64,000 nt of DNA, from NCBI GenBank assembly GCA_963733395.1, contig CAVTCZ010000019.1, positions 310,001 through 374,000 on the forward strand, given 5' to 3'. Made by a program: the position numbers and the translations under genes. The notes under the pieces are model-generated. The model saw only the letters and a program-made list of their open reading frames with translations. It was not told where the DNA came from and searched no databases. Positions within the stretch are counted from its first letter, which is position 1, and the number at the start of each line of letters is the position of its first letter. Shown here piece by piece: positions 1-8,910 of this stretch. The DNA comes from JADKAV01 sp963733395 (GTDB taxonomy: Bacteria > Actinomycetota > Actinomycetes > S36-B12 > UBA10799).

Positions 1-181
1 GGCCGAAAGCCGGACCATGCGCCTGAGCCGGCTGTATCCAGGCAGCCACTACAAGGCGGCGTCCGGCACGATGCTGGTGCCCCGGCCGATGGGGGAGGGT
101 TTCGGGGCGAGCCCGCTGACGGATCACGATCTGCTGCAGTGGTGCCGCACAGTGATCGAGACGGTGGTGCTGGATGGCTAG
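1..181 (+). CDS. mfd: Transcription-repair coupling factor Mfd, C-terminal end (5' truncated by window)
   Basis: Reading frame 2 is open from the window edge to TAG at 179-181 and gives about 59 residues. They match the end of the Mfd C-terminal (TRCF) domain: an LSRLYPGSHYK segment, then MLVPRPMGEGFGASPLTDHDLLQW and a hydrophobic tail ending VVLDG. Mfd removes RNA polymerase stalled at DNA lesions and recruits UvrA. The following genes (lipoprotein, mazG, eno) are the neighbours of mfd in Mycobacterium, which supports the call. The helicase and RNAP-binding domains lie outside the window. Confidence 0.85.
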   Translation, partial: AESRTMRLSRLYPGSHYKAASGTMLVPRPMGEGFGASPLTDHDLLQWCRTVIETVVLDG

Positions 182-207
182 ACTCGGGCGAGAGGTTGGA
201 GGAGTCG

Positions 208-813
208 ATGAAGCGGTGGATCCCAGTGGTGCTGGCGGCCGGAGTTGTGCTGGCCGGCTGTGGCCAGACTCTCTCCGGGTCGGCGGCGCTCGTCGGCGAT
301 GAGCGGCTCACGGACTCCGACCTGTCGCAGGCGACCACGGAACTGACGACCAAACTCGGCATCCCCGAGAGCGCCCAGGTCTCGCAGGCGGTGTTGTCGA
401 GGTGGGTGGTGGCCGAACTCGTCGACGAGTTGGCCACGCGCAAGGGCATCGACGTGACCAAGGGTGCGGTGGACTCCGCGATCGCGGACGAGGCCGAACG
501 CGCCGGCGGCCAGGAGGCACTGGAGACGAGCGCTCTGCAGGCGGGAGTGCTGCCGGACATGATCCCGGACGTCGTGCGCACCTCGTTGCTCATCGAGCAG
601 ATGACCAAGACGACGATCACCGGCGACGACCCCACCGGCCAGACCGGGTTGTTGACGCAGGTCCAGGCGTTGAGCGACGAGATCCAGCCCCAGGTCAGCC
701 CCCGCTTCGGCACGTGGGACGCACAGCAACTGTCGGTCGGGGCGTTGCCCGACGACCTGTCGACGCCGGCGGACGCCACCGAAGCGCTGACCCAACTGCC
801 GCCTCAGCAGTGA
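208..813 (+). CDS. SurA-N-like secreted lipoprotein
   Basis: A 201-residue lipoprotein. ATG at 208 is preceded by a purine-rich AGGTTGGAGGAG ribosome site; an upstream in-frame start at 139 would fall inside mfd. The N-terminus MKRWIPVVLAAGVVLAGC is a signal peptide with an LAGC lipobox, so the mature protein is probably anchored outside the membrane. The rest resembles the SurA N-terminal chaperone-like fold (a SALVGDERLTDSDL start, then helical segments). No PPIase domain is visible. It sits between mfd and mazG, the place of the lpqU-class lipoproteins in actinobacteria, though no homology to LpqU itself is claimed. The last 4 bases overlap mazG (GTGA), so the two are translationally coupled. 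Function in envelope protein folding is an inference. Confidence 0.75.
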   Translation: MKRWIPVVLAAGVVLAGCGQTLSGSAALVGDERLTDSDLSQATTELTTKLGIPESAQVSQAVLSRWVVAELVDELATRKGIDVTKGAVDSAIADEAERAGGQEALETSALQAGVLPDMIPDVVRTSLLIEQMTKTTITGDDPTGQTGLLTQVQALSDEIQPQVSPRFGTWDAQQLSVGALPDDLSTPADATEALTQLPPQQ

Positions 814-1451
814 GCCGAGGGCAGCGCCTGCTGGAGTTGGTCGCAGTCATGGACCGGCTGCGGTCCCCCGGCGGCTGCCCCTGGGATGCCGAGCAGACCC
901 ACGAGAGCCTGGTGCAGTACCTCGTGGAGGAGACCTACGAGACGATCGAGGCCATCGACGCCGACGACCGGTCCGCGATGGTCGAGGAGCTCGGCGACCT
1001 GCTGTTGCAGGTGGTCTTCCACGCCCGGATCGGGCAGGAGGCCGACGAGCCGTTCGACATCGACGACGTGGCGGGCGGCATCGCGGACAAGCTGATCGCC
1101 CGCCACCCGCATGTGTTCGGCGACGAGACTGCGCAGACGGCCGGCGATGTGGAGGCCGCCTGGTTCGAGCGCAAGCGTCTCGAGAAGGGCCGGACCTCGG
1201 TGACCGATGGGGTGCCGATGGCGATGCCGGCCTTGCCGCTGATCGAGAAACTGTTGCACCGCGCCGAGAAGGGCGGGGTCGCGGCGCCGGCGCCGGACCC
1301 ACGGGTGGCGGCGCTGCTCGACCAGATGGACGCCGGCGAGGCGATCCTGGAACTGGTGGCGGCGGCCCGGGCCCGCGGGGTCGATGCCGACGCCGCTGCC
1401 CGCCGCGCTGCCATCGGGCTGCGCGATGAGTTGATCCGCCGGGAAGGCTGA
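810..1451 (+). CDS. mazG: MazG nucleoside triphosphate pyrophosphohydrolase
   Basis: A 213-residue house-cleaning NTP pyrophosphatase that hydrolyses NTPs to NMP and PPi. The N-terminal half has the MazG signature: CPWDAEQTHESL, then EETYETIEAID and EELGDLLLQVVFHARI, which carry the acidic metal-binding residues (EExxE and ExxD type). I chose GTG at 810 because it overlaps the preceding stop as GTGA and keeps LLELVAVMDRLRSPGG, the usual MazG start. The C-terminal half is shorter and less conserved than in E. coli MazG (about 263 residues), so the second MazG-like repeat may be degenerate. Synteny with mfd and eno matches Mycobacterium. Confidence 0.88.
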   Translation: MSRGQRLLELVAVMDRLRSPGGCPWDAEQTHESLVQYLVEETYETIEAIDADDRSAMVEELGDLLLQVVFHARIGQEADEPFDIDDVAGGIADKLIARHPHVFGDETAQTAGDVEAAWFERKRLEKGRTSVTDGVPMAMPALPLIEKLLHRAEKGGVAAPAPDPRVAALLDQMDAGEAILELVAAARARGVDADAAARRAAIGLRDELIRREG

Positions 1452-1515
1452 CAGGCTCAGCGCCCCGCCGGATGGCCAGACGGTAGGCTCGAAGCAGCCG
1501 ATCCAAGGAGGAACA

Positions 1516-2794
1516 GTGGCCGAGATTGTCGCAGTCATCGCACGGGAGATCCTGGACTCGCGGGGCAACCCGACGGTCGAGGTCGAGGTGGCGCTCGAGG
1601 ACGGTTCGCTGGGTCGGGCCGCAGTTCCCAGCGGTGCCTCCACCGGCGCCTTCGAGGCCTCCGAGCGCCGTGACGGCGGGGACCGCTACCTCGGCAAGGG
1701 CGTGCTCGAGGCCGTGGCCGCCGTCGAGGACCGGATCGCACCCGAGGTCGAAGGCATCGAAGCCAGCGAGCAGCGGTTGATCGACCAGGTGATGATCGAC
1801 CTCGACGCGACCCCGAACAAGAGCGAGCTCGGCGCCAACGCCATCCTCGGCGTCTCGCTGGCCGTGGCCCGCGCTGCGGCCGAATCGGCGGACCTGCCCC
1901 TGTTCCGCTACCTCGGCGGTCCGTCGGCGCACGTGCTGCCCGTGCCGATGATGAACATCCTCAACGGCGGCGCCCACGCCGACACCGGCGTGGACATCCA
2001 GGAGTTCATGATCGCTCCGATCGGCGCCGACGACTTCAACACCGCCTTGCGCATGGGCGCCGAGGTCTACCACTCGTTGAAGTCCGTGCTGAAGAAGCGG
2101 GGACTGGCCACCGGGCTCGGGGACGAGGGCGGGTTCGCCCCGGACCTGCCGAGCAACCGCGAGGCGCTGGACCTGATCGGCGAGGCGGTGGAGGCTGCGG
2201 GCCTCGGCCTCGGCAGCTGACATCGCACTGGCGCTGGACGTGGCCGCCACCGAGTTCTACGCCGACGGGGTGTACACGTTCGAGGGTGCGTCCAAGACCG
2301 CTGAGGAACTGACCGCGTACTACGCCACGCTGCTGGACGCCTACCCGCTGGTCTCCATCGAGGACCCGTTGGCCGAGGACGACTGGCAGGGATGGATCGA
2401 CCTGACCACCGCCGTCGGCAACCGGGTGCAGGTGGTCGGTGACGACCTGTTCGTGACCAACCCGGTGCGGCTTGCCGACGGGATCGAGCGGGGTGCGGCC
2501 AACGCACTGCTGGTCAAGGTCAACCAGATCGGCTCGCTCACCGAGACCCTCGACGCGGTCGCCCTGGCACACCGGTCCGGCTACACCTGCATGATGAGCC
2601 ACCGGTCCGGCGAGACCGAGGACACCACGATCGCGGACCTGGCTGTGGCCACGGACTGCGGTCAGATCAAGACCGGTGCCCCGGCGCGTTCCGAGCGGGT
2701 TGCCAAGTACAACCAGCTGCTGCGCATCGAGGAGGAGCTCGACGACGCCGCGGTGTACAGCGGCCGGAAGTCCTTCCCGCGCTTCACCGGCTGA
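1516..2794 (+). CDS. eno: Enolase (one +1 frameshift near 2218)
   Basis: Converts 2-phosphoglycerate to phosphoenolpyruvate in glycolysis. GTG at 1516 follows an AAGGAGG site. The N-terminal part (1516-2220) has the enolase start IVAREILDSRGNPTVEVEV, the SGASTGAFEA loop and GANAILGVSLA. The C-terminal part (from about 2219) has SIEDPLAEDDW, the catalytic-lysine segment LLVKVNQIGSL and SHRSGETED. The two parts abut at GGC AGC T GAC ATC: dropping one T restores ...GLGSDIALALDVAATEF, the normal family sequence. The frame therefore shifts by one extra base exactly where a TGA appears. Joined length is about 425 residues, normal for the family. Enolase is normally essential and single-copy, so I treat this as one functional gene with a probable sequence error. 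Confidence 0.9.
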
Positions 2795-2821
2795 ACTGCA
2801 GGGGCTCGGCCCCGGCCCGCC

Positions 2822-2911
2822 GATGTTTGTGACCGACGGGCAACTGAGTTGACGCAGGATCACAAAGATCGCCCAGGTCTGGATGTCTGTGACTGATGGG
2901 TGACCGAGTTG
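2822..2911 (+). repeat. Imperfect direct repeat pair, period 60 bp
   Basis: Two 30-base copies at 2822-2851 and 2882-2911 match at 24 of 30 positions (GATGTYTGTGAC... ending GAGTTG). They lie in the 229-base gap between eno and nnr. The first copy also pairs weakly with GATCACAAA at about 2858-2866. There is no gene in the gap. Confidence 0.6.
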
Positions 2912-3023
2912 TCACCTGGCCGTCGGCCCAGCCGGCGTGGATTCGTCGCGTCTTCCGGGCGCAACCACTCACCGCGTGCGGGTTCGTGCCGCCCCCGGCC
3001 CCGCATTCCGCCACGATGGACAC

Positions 3024-4394
3024 ATGGAACCCGTGCACGACGTCCCCACCATCCGTCTGGCCGAAGAAGCATTGATGGCCCGGATGCCCGAAGGCGCGCT
3101 GATGCAGCGCGCGGCGACCGGGCTGGCGGTCACGACGGCCCGGCTCATGCGGGAGACCTTCGGTCGCGTCAGCGGGTTGCGGCTGGCGGTGGTGGCGGGG
3201 TCCGGGAACAACGGCGGCGATGCGCTGTTCGCCGCGTCACAGTTGGCCCGGCGCGGGGTGGCCATCGACATCGTCGCCACGGCCGACACCCTGCACCCCG
3301 AGGGCCTGCGGGCGGCGCGGCGCGAGGGTGCCCGGGTGCGCGAGCCCCGTCGTGCGGACGTCGTGCTGGACGCAGTGGTGGGCATCGGCGGCACCGGCCC
3401 ACTGCGGCCGAACGCGGCGGCGATCCGGGATGCGGTCGATGCCGAACTCACCATCGCCGTGGATCTGCCGAGCGGCTTGCAGCCCGACACCGGCGACGTG
3501 CCCGGCGAGGTGTGGCGGGCCGATCACACGGTCACGTTCGGGACGCTCAAGCCGGGCGTCGTCCTGCGGCCCGACATCTGTGGCCAGGTGCACCTCGTGG
3601 ACATCGGACTGAATGCGACGCTGCCCGACGCGCAGGTGCGGTTGGTCGAGGCTGCTGACGCCGCGCAGTTCTTCGCCTTGCCGGGCTTCCGGGACAACAA
3701 GTACACCCGGGGGGTCGTCCATATCGCGGCCGGCTCCGAGAAGTACCCAGGTGCCGGGCAGTTGTGCACTGCCGGTGCGCGGTACAGCGACGCGGGAATG
3801 GTCCGCTCGGCAGTCGGCGGCTTCCCGGATGTGGTGGCCGCGGACGGCCGCACCGATGCCTACGTCGTCGGCCCGGGGCTTGCCGACGAGCAGCGCCTGA
3901 CCCGGGCGGTCGACGACGCGGTGGCCTCGGGTCGACCGGCGGTCTTCGACGCCGAGGCGCTGTCCAAGGTCGTGGCCGGGCCGGTGGTCATCACCCCACA
4001 CGAGGGAGAGTTCGCCCGCCTGGGCTTCGACGTCGGCACCGACCGGATCGCCGCGGTGCGGCGGGCGGCCGCCGACCTGCAGGTGGTGGTGCTGTTGAAG
4101 GGGGCGGTCACGGTCGTGGCCGAGCCCGGCGGACAGGTGTTCATCAACATCCTCAGCAGCCCGAACCTGGCCACCGCCGGCAGCGGCGACGTCCTGTCCG
4201 GACTCATGGGAGGCATGCTCGCCCGCCACTTCGTCGGCCGCGATCCGAACCTGCCGGAGATGGCTCGGCTGGCCGCGTGCGCCGCCCTGGTCCACGGCCA
4301 GGCCGGGGCGCTGACGGATTTCCCGGCCACGGCCATGGATGTCGCCGACCAAGTCGCTGCTGCGGTGGCATGGGCCGCTGGGGCCGGCATCTAG
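3024..4394 (+). CDS. nnr: Bifunctional NAD(P)HX epimerase / ADP-dependent NAD(P)HX dehydratase
   Basis: A 456-residue metabolite-repair enzyme that restores hydrated NADH and NADPH. The N-terminal YjeF-type epimerase domain (about residues 1-210) has the GSGNNGGDALFAA nucleotide-binding loop and VDLPSGLQPDTG. The C-terminal ribokinase-like dehydratase domain has ITPHEGEFARLG, VLLKGAVTVV and the ATAGSGDVLSG loop with its catalytic Asp. I chose ATG at 3024 because it gives MEPVHDVPTIRLAEEALMAR, the usual short lead into the epimerase; the longer upstream reading has no support. In mycobacteria nnr also lies a short distance from alr and the t6A genes. Transcribed toward the oxidoreductase at 4654 across a 259-base gap. 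Confidence 0.9.
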   Translation: MEPVHDVPTIRLAEEALMARMPEGALMQRAATGLAVTTARLMRETFGRVSGLRLAVVAGSGNNGGDALFAASQLARRGVAIDIVATADTLHPEGLRAARREGARVREPRRADVVLDAVVGIGGTGPLRPNAAAIRDAVDAELTIAVDLPSGLQPDTGDVPGEVWRADHTVTFGTLKPGVVLRPDICGQVHLVDIGLNATLPDAQVRLVEAADAAQFFALPGFRDNKYTRGVVHIAAGSEKYPGAGQLCTAGARYSDAGMVRSAVGGFPDVVAADGRTDAYVVGPGLADEQRLTRAVDDAVASGRPAVFDAEALSKVVAGPVVITPHEGEFARLGFDVGTDRIAAVRRAAADLQVVVLLKGAVTVVAEPGGQVFINILSSPNLATAGSGDVLSGLMGGMLARHFVGRDPNLPEMARLAACAALVHGQAGALTDFPATAMDVADQVAAAVAWAAGAGI

Positions 4395-4440
4395 TGTCGT
4401 GCGTGCCGGTTGCCTGGACGGGCTCCCGCCGCGGGCGGTC

Positions 4441-4530
4441 TTTGTGACGACGTTGCGCGCCTGTCCGGCTGGTTTGTCACGATGGTGCGCGGTCGAACCG
4501 CCCGGCGGACGCCCGCAACGTCGTGACAAA
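4441..4530. repeat. Intergenic inverted repeat, 17-bp arms
   Basis: TTTGTGACGACGTTGCG at 4441-4457 is inverted at 4514-4530 with one mismatch (16 of 17), across a 56-base loop. The gap 4395-4653 after nnr has no gene. The arm word GACGTTG is shared with the hairpins at 28881 and 49985. It may act as a terminator or processing hairpin, but the loop is long and there is no T tract. Confidence 0.65.
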
Positions 4531-4653
4531 CCGCCCGGGGCCGGCCCAAGGAGTCCGCCACCGACCCCGGGCACGGAGCTAGCGGGCCAGACCGCCGACG
4601 AGCTCATCTCCACGCGAAAACCAACTTCAGACGCGCGACACTAGGCTCGATCC

Positions 4654-5400
4654 ATGGAGCAACCCTGCGTTCTGCTGCTCGGGGCCACCGGGCGCACCGG
4701 CGGTGAGGTCCTGCGGGAACTGCTGTCCCGGGGGGTGCCGGTGCGCGCCATCGTGCGATCCGCCGACCGGTTGCCCGCCGGAGTCGCCGGCGATCCGCTG
4801 CTCACGGTGGTCGAGTCGGATCTGCTGACTTTGCCGCCCGACGAGGTGCACCGCCAGATGGCGGGGTGCGACGTGTTGATCTCGTGCCTGGGTCACCGCA
4901 CGAATCCGCGGGGCATCTTCGGCCCGCCCCTCAATCTGGTCACGCGCGCGCTGCGAACCATGTGCGATGCCCGCACCGGCGACCTGCCGCTGCGCGTGAT
5001 CCTGATGAGCACCGTCGCGGTCAACGACCGTCCGGATCCGCGTCGCGGGCGCGGTGAGCGGGCTGTGCTGTGGATGTTGCGCGCGGTGCTGCCGCCAGCC
5101 CGGGACAACCAGCGGGCCGCGGACTTCCTGGCCCACGAGATCGGGACGACCGACCCCGGTCTGGAATGGGTCGTGGTCCGCCCCGACACGCTCAAGCCCG
5201 GCGCAGGCGGGCCGTACCGGGTCAGCCCGGGCCTCACCGCGAGCCTTGCCCGGCCGGACCACACGACCATGGCCAACATCGGCCGCTTCATGGCCGAGCT
5301 CGCCACGGACGACAGCCTCTGGCGCACGTGGCGGTTCCAGATGCCGGTGCTCACCGACGAGCCGTCGGACGAGACCCCCACGGCTACCATGGAGGGGTGA
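4654..5400 (+). CDS. NAD(P)-binding oxidoreductase, NmrA / atypical SDR family
   Basis: A 248-residue Rossmann-fold protein. The N-terminal LLGATGRTGGEVLRELLSRG is the GxxGxxG dinucleotide site of NmrA/extended-atypical SDRs, followed by VRAIVRSADRLP, VVESDLL and LISCLGH. A MSTVAVND segment sits where SDRs carry the catalytic Ser, but the usual YxxxK is not evident, so it may be a redox sensor or have a non-standard active site. Substrate unknown. ATG at 4654. Its stop (TGA at 5398-5400) overlaps the GTG start of alr, so the two are probably co-translated. Confidence 0.7.
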   Translation: MEQPCVLLLGATGRTGGEVLRELLSRGVPVRAIVRSADRLPAGVAGDPLLTVVESDLLTLPPDEVHRQMAGCDVLISCLGHRTNPRGIFGPPLNLVTRALRTMCDARTGDLPLRVILMSTVAVNDRPDPRRGRGERAVLWMLRAVLPPARDNQRAADFLAHEIGTTDPGLEWVVVRPDTLKPGAGGPYRVSPGLTASLARPDHTTMANIGRFMAELATDDSLWRTWRFQMPVLTDEPSDETPTATMEG

Positions 5401-6516
5401 CCCGCGCCGAGGCCCGTATCGATCTCGACGCGTTCGCGCACAACCTCGAGGTGCTTCGCTCCAAGGCGCCTGGAAGCCAGCAGATGGCCATCGTCAAGGC
5501 CGATGCCTACGGTCACGGGCTGCTCCCGATGGCCCGTGCCGCACGTGATGCCGGCGCCGAGTGGCTGGGCGTGGCGCTGTTCGCCGAGGCGCTGGAACTT
5601 CGCGCCGCCGGCGACACCGGGGCACTGCTGGCATGGCTCGCCTCGCCGGACGACCCCTGGGCGGAGGTGCTGGACGCCGGGGTCGACGTCGGCGTCTCCA
5701 GCCCGGCGCAACTGGACCGCATCGCCGCGACCGGTCGCCGCGCCCGGCTGCACCTCAAACTGGACACGGGCCTGGGCCGGGCCGGTTGCCCGCCCGACGC
5801 AGTGGGGGGCTTTGCTCGAGCAGGCCAAGGCCATGCAGGCTGGCGGGGCCGCCGAGATCGTGGCGCTCTGGTCGCACTTCACCGTGGCCGACGACCCCCG
5901 CAACCCGCTGAACACCGTCCAGATCGAGCGGTTCCGCGCCGGGGTGGAGCAGGCGGCCGCCCTCGGCGTGGAGCCGGAGCATCTGCACCTGGCCAACTCG
6001 GCGGCCACGCTGAGTCTGCCGGACGCACATTTCACCATGGTCCGACCCGGCATCGCCATGTACGGCGTGAGTCCCGGCGCGCAGATGGGCACCCCGGCCG
6101 AACTGGGGCTGCGCCCGGTCATGACTCTGGTTGGTCAGTTGACGACGGTCAAGCGCCTGCCCGCCGGGTCCGGGTTGTCGTACGGCCACCAGTACACGCT
6201 GCCCACGGATGCGACCACCGGTGTCGTCCCGCTGGGCTACGCCGACGGCATCCCCCGCAACGCGACCAATGTCGGCCCGGTGTTCGCGTCCGGGCGGCGG
6301 CGGACGATCGCGGGCCGGGTCTGCATGGACCAGTTCGTGGTCGACCTCGGCGACGATCCGGCGGCGGAAGGCGATGAGGTGATCCTGTTCGGCAGCGGCG
6401 AGCACGGCATTCCGATCGCCGAGGACTGGGCGCAGGCGACCGGGACGATCGGCTACGAGATCGTGACCCGGCTGGGACCGCGCGTCGATCGCGTCTACCT
6501 CGGAGGTGGCGCATGA
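5397..6516 (+). CDS. alr: Alanine racemase (one +1 frameshift in a G run near 5804-5809)
   Basis: PLP enzyme making D-alanine for peptidoglycan. GTG at 5397 overlaps the previous stop (GTGA). The PLP lysine lies in MAIVKADAYGHG, and the second active-site tyrosine in GLSYGHQYTLP. The frame breaks at GCAGTGGGGGGCTTTGC: six Gs at 5804-5809 where five would give DAVGALLEQAKAM, the expected continuation. The rest (HLANSAATL, MVRPGIAMYG, GRVCMDQ) is complete to the stop. Joined length is about 372 residues, normal. An extra G in the consensus is the simplest reading. The last bases (ATGA) overlap the next gene. In mycobacteria alr likewise precedes tsaE. Confidence 0.9.
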
Positions 6517-7515
6517 AGGCGCTGGTCGCACTGGCCGTCGGCCTCGCCGCCGGGGTGGCCGCCGAGCAGTTGGTGGTTCGCAAACCCTGGCGCGCCGACC
6601 CGACGAGGAACGAGCCGTTCGGGACGGTTCGCGGAGAGCCGCACTGGCTGCGCAGCGATGACGGCACCGAACTGTATGTCGAGGTCCACCCGGCTCCGGC
6701 ATCGGCGCCGACGGTGGTGATGGGACATGGCTACTGCCTGAACCAGGACAGCTGGCACTTCCAGCGAAAAGCCCTGCAGGGCACGGTTCGGATGGTCTTG
6801 TGGGACCAGCGCGGCCACGGCCGAAGCCAGCGCGGGCCGGCCGCGAACAACACCCTCGACCAACTCGGCAGGGACCTGCACGCCGTGCTCATGGCGCACA
6901 CCCGACGGCCCGGTCACCCTTGTCGGCCATTCCATGGGAGGCATGACGATCATGGCCATGGCCGATCAGTTTCCGGAGACGGTGGCCCAGCGGGTCGACG
7001 CCGTCGGGCTGGTCGCGACCAGCTGCGGGAACCTCTCGGCCGACTTCCTCGGCGTGACCTCCGGGGCTGCGCGGCGGCTCGAGGCGGCGATCGCGGGCAG
7101 ACAGCCCGGCAGGATTCCGATGGGCTCGCTGATCCAGGCCGTGCGGCGTACCGATCTGAACACCGCGGCCACCCGCCGCGCGAGCTTCGGGTCGCAGGCG
7201 CCACTGTCGCTGAACCGGTTCACGCTGGACATGCTCAACGCCACGTCCTTGGAGACCGCGCTGGACTTCCTGCCCACGCTGCTGGCCCATGACAAGTACG
7301 ACGCGCTCAAGGCACTCGCCGAACTGCCCGCGCTGGTGACATGCGGGCAGTTCGATGTGCTCACCCCGCCGTCGCACACGCTGCGCATCGCCGAGCAACT
7401 GCCCGACGCGACGGTCTCGATCCTGGCCGACACCGGCCACATGATCCAACTCGAGCGTCCCGCCCAGATCACGAGAGGGATTGCGGATCTTGCCTTCGCC
7501 GGTCGTGCGTCGTGA
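6513..7515 (+). CDS. Alpha/beta hydrolase (one +1 frameshift near 6901-6903)
   Basis: A hydrolase of about 333 residues with an N-terminal hydrophobic segment (MKALVALAVGLAAGVAAEQ) that may anchor or export it. Core motifs are VVMGHGYCLNQDSW (oxyanion loop), WDQRGHGRS and, after the frame change, the nucleophile elbow VGHSMGGM. A late GQFDVLTPPSH supplies the acid and TGHMIQLERP the catalytic His. Between HAVLMAHT and DGPVTLVGHSMGG one C of CCC at 6901-6903 must be dropped. ATG overlaps the alr stop (ATGA). Its end overlaps the start of tsaE by about 35 bases. This alr-hydrolase-tsaE order recurs in actinobacteria; the substrate is unknown. Confidence 0.82.
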
Positions 7516-7933
7516 CGTCGAGTCGGCCGAGGCGATGGTGGAGCTCGGGCGGCTGCTGGGTCTGCGACTGCGGGCCGGCGACGTCGTGCTGCTGACCGGG
7601 GACCTGGGGGCTGGGAAGACCACGTTCATGCGCGGCCTCGGGGAGGGTATGGGTGTGCGCGGGCCGATCACCAGCCCGACGTTCGTGATCGCCCGCCGGC
7701 ACCCGTCGCTGGTCGGGGGGCCGGCGCTGGTCCACGCCGACGCCTACCGCCTGGGCAGCGCCGGGGAGTTCGAGGACCTCGACCTCGAGGCCGACGACGC
7801 GGTGGTCTGCGTGGAATGGGGCAGGGACCGTGCGGAGGGGTTGTCGCCGCGGAGGCTGGAGATAGACATCGAGAGTGTGCCCACCGGCCGGCTGGTCACG
7901 ATCACCGGCGTCGGCCGGGAGGTGCCGCTGTGA
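7481..7933 (+). CDS. tsaE: tRNA threonylcarbamoyladenosine biosynthesis ATPase TsaE
   Basis: P-loop ATPase of about 150 residues that drives t6A37 formation with TsaB and TsaD. Visible motifs: Walker A GDLGAGKTTF, SPTFVI just after it, HADAYRL, and VEWGRDRAEGLSP (the conserved EW Walker-B region). The start is uncertain. TTG at 7481 lies behind GAGAGGGA and overlaps the hydrolase, while GTG at 7505 would give a more compact protein beginning VRRDVESAEAM. The stop overlaps the tsaB GTG (GTGA). It sits in one tight run tsaE-tsaB-rimI-tsaD. Confidence 0.88.
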   Translation: MRILPSPVVRRDVESAEAMVELGRLLGLRLRAGDVVLLTGDLGAGKTTFMRGLGEGMGVRGPITSPTFVIARRHPSLVGGPALVHADAYRLGSAGEFEDLDLEADDAVVCVEWGRDRAEGLSPRRLEIDIESVPTGRLVTITGVGREVPL

Positions 7934-8482
7934 GGACCCTGGCGATGGACACGGCCACCCCGCACTGCACGGCGGCGTTCGAGAGGTCGCTCGGCGGGGG
8001 TGGTGGCGCCGACCGGGCACGCCGAGCATCTCGCGGAGTTGATCCGGGCGGTGGCCCCGGATGTGGCGCAGATCGAGGCGATCGTGGTCGGGGTCGGTCC
8101 CGGGCCCTACACCGGGCTGCGGGTCGGCGTGGTGACTGCACTGACCATGGCTGCCGCGCTGGGGGTTCCGGTGGCCGGGGTGTGTTCCCTGGACGGCTTG
8201 GGGTGGCGCATCGGCGATGGGATCGTCGCCACCGACGCCCGCCGCCGGGAGGTGTTCGTGGCGCGCTACGTCGACGGCCGCAGGGTCGAGGGACCGCTGG
8301 TCATCCCACCCGCGCAGGTCCGCGAGCGGTGGCCCGGGATGCGCGTCGTCGGTCCGGCGGCGCAGCGGTACCCGGAGCTCGGTGAGTTCGCACAGGTGGC
8401 CGCCGCCGATCTGTTGTCCGTGCCCGCGCAACTCCCGGCCCGTCCCTGGTACCTGCGGGAACCGGATGCGAAGCCGGCATGA
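7930..8482 (+). CDS. tsaB: t6A biosynthesis protein TsaB (one +1 frameshift in a G run near 7996-8000)
   Basis: Inactive TsaD paralogue that scaffolds the TsaBDE complex. GTG at 7930 gives VRTLAMDTATPHCTAAF, the canonical ASKHA-fold start. The frame then shifts in GGCGGGGGTGG: with four Gs it reads SLGGVVAPTGHAEHLAELI, matching the family, and continues through GVGPGPYTGLRVGVVTA and GWRIGDGIVATDARRREVF. About 184 residues when joined, shorter than E. coli TsaB (231). The 3' end overlaps rimI as ATGA. Confidence 0.86.
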
Positions 8483-8910
8483 TCCGGCCGATGAAGTGGT
8501 GGGACCTCGAGCAGGTGCACGCCGTGGAGCAACGGGTGTTCGGTCCGACCGCGTGGCCGGTGGAATCCTTCTGGGGCGAGCTGGCCCGCGACGACCGGTA
8601 CTACGTCGTGCTGGTCGACGGTGAGACGGTGCGCGGCTACGCCGGGTTGTGGCTCGTGCCCCCGGATGCCGACGTGCAGACGATCGCCGTGGCCCCGGAC
8701 GGGCAGGGCCGCGGCGCCGGGCAGTCGTTGCTGAGCCACCTCGTCGAGCATGCCCGTGCCGCCGATTGCCGGCGCCTGCACCTGGAGGTGCGGGCGGACA
8801 ACGAGGCGGCCATCGGGCTGTACGCGCACAACGGCTTCACGACCATCCGCCGCCGGGAGCGCTACTACCCGGACTTCTCGGACGCCCTCGTGATGGGGTT
8901 GGACCTGTGA
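8479..8910 (+). CDS. rimI: Ribosomal protein N-acetyltransferase RimI (GNAT family)
   Basis: A 143-residue GNAT acetyltransferase. The acetyl-CoA pyrophosphate loop is QGRGAGQSLLSHL, preceded by the beta-4 strand DVQTIAVAPDG. LEVRADNEAAIGLYAHNGF is the C-terminal GNAT signature with the conserved N and the Y that acts as general acid in RimI. In E. coli RimI acetylates the N-terminus of S18; in actinobacteria the protein is encoded between tsaB and tsaD as here. ATG overlaps the tsaB stop and its own stop overlaps the tsaD GTG. Confidence 0.9.
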   Translation: MIRPMKWWDLEQVHAVEQRVFGPTAWPVESFWGELARDDRYYVVLVDGETVRGYAGLWLVPPDADVQTIAVAPDGQGRGAGQSLLSHLVEHARAADCRRLHLEVRADNEAAIGLYAHNGFTTIRRRERYYPDFSDALVMGLDL

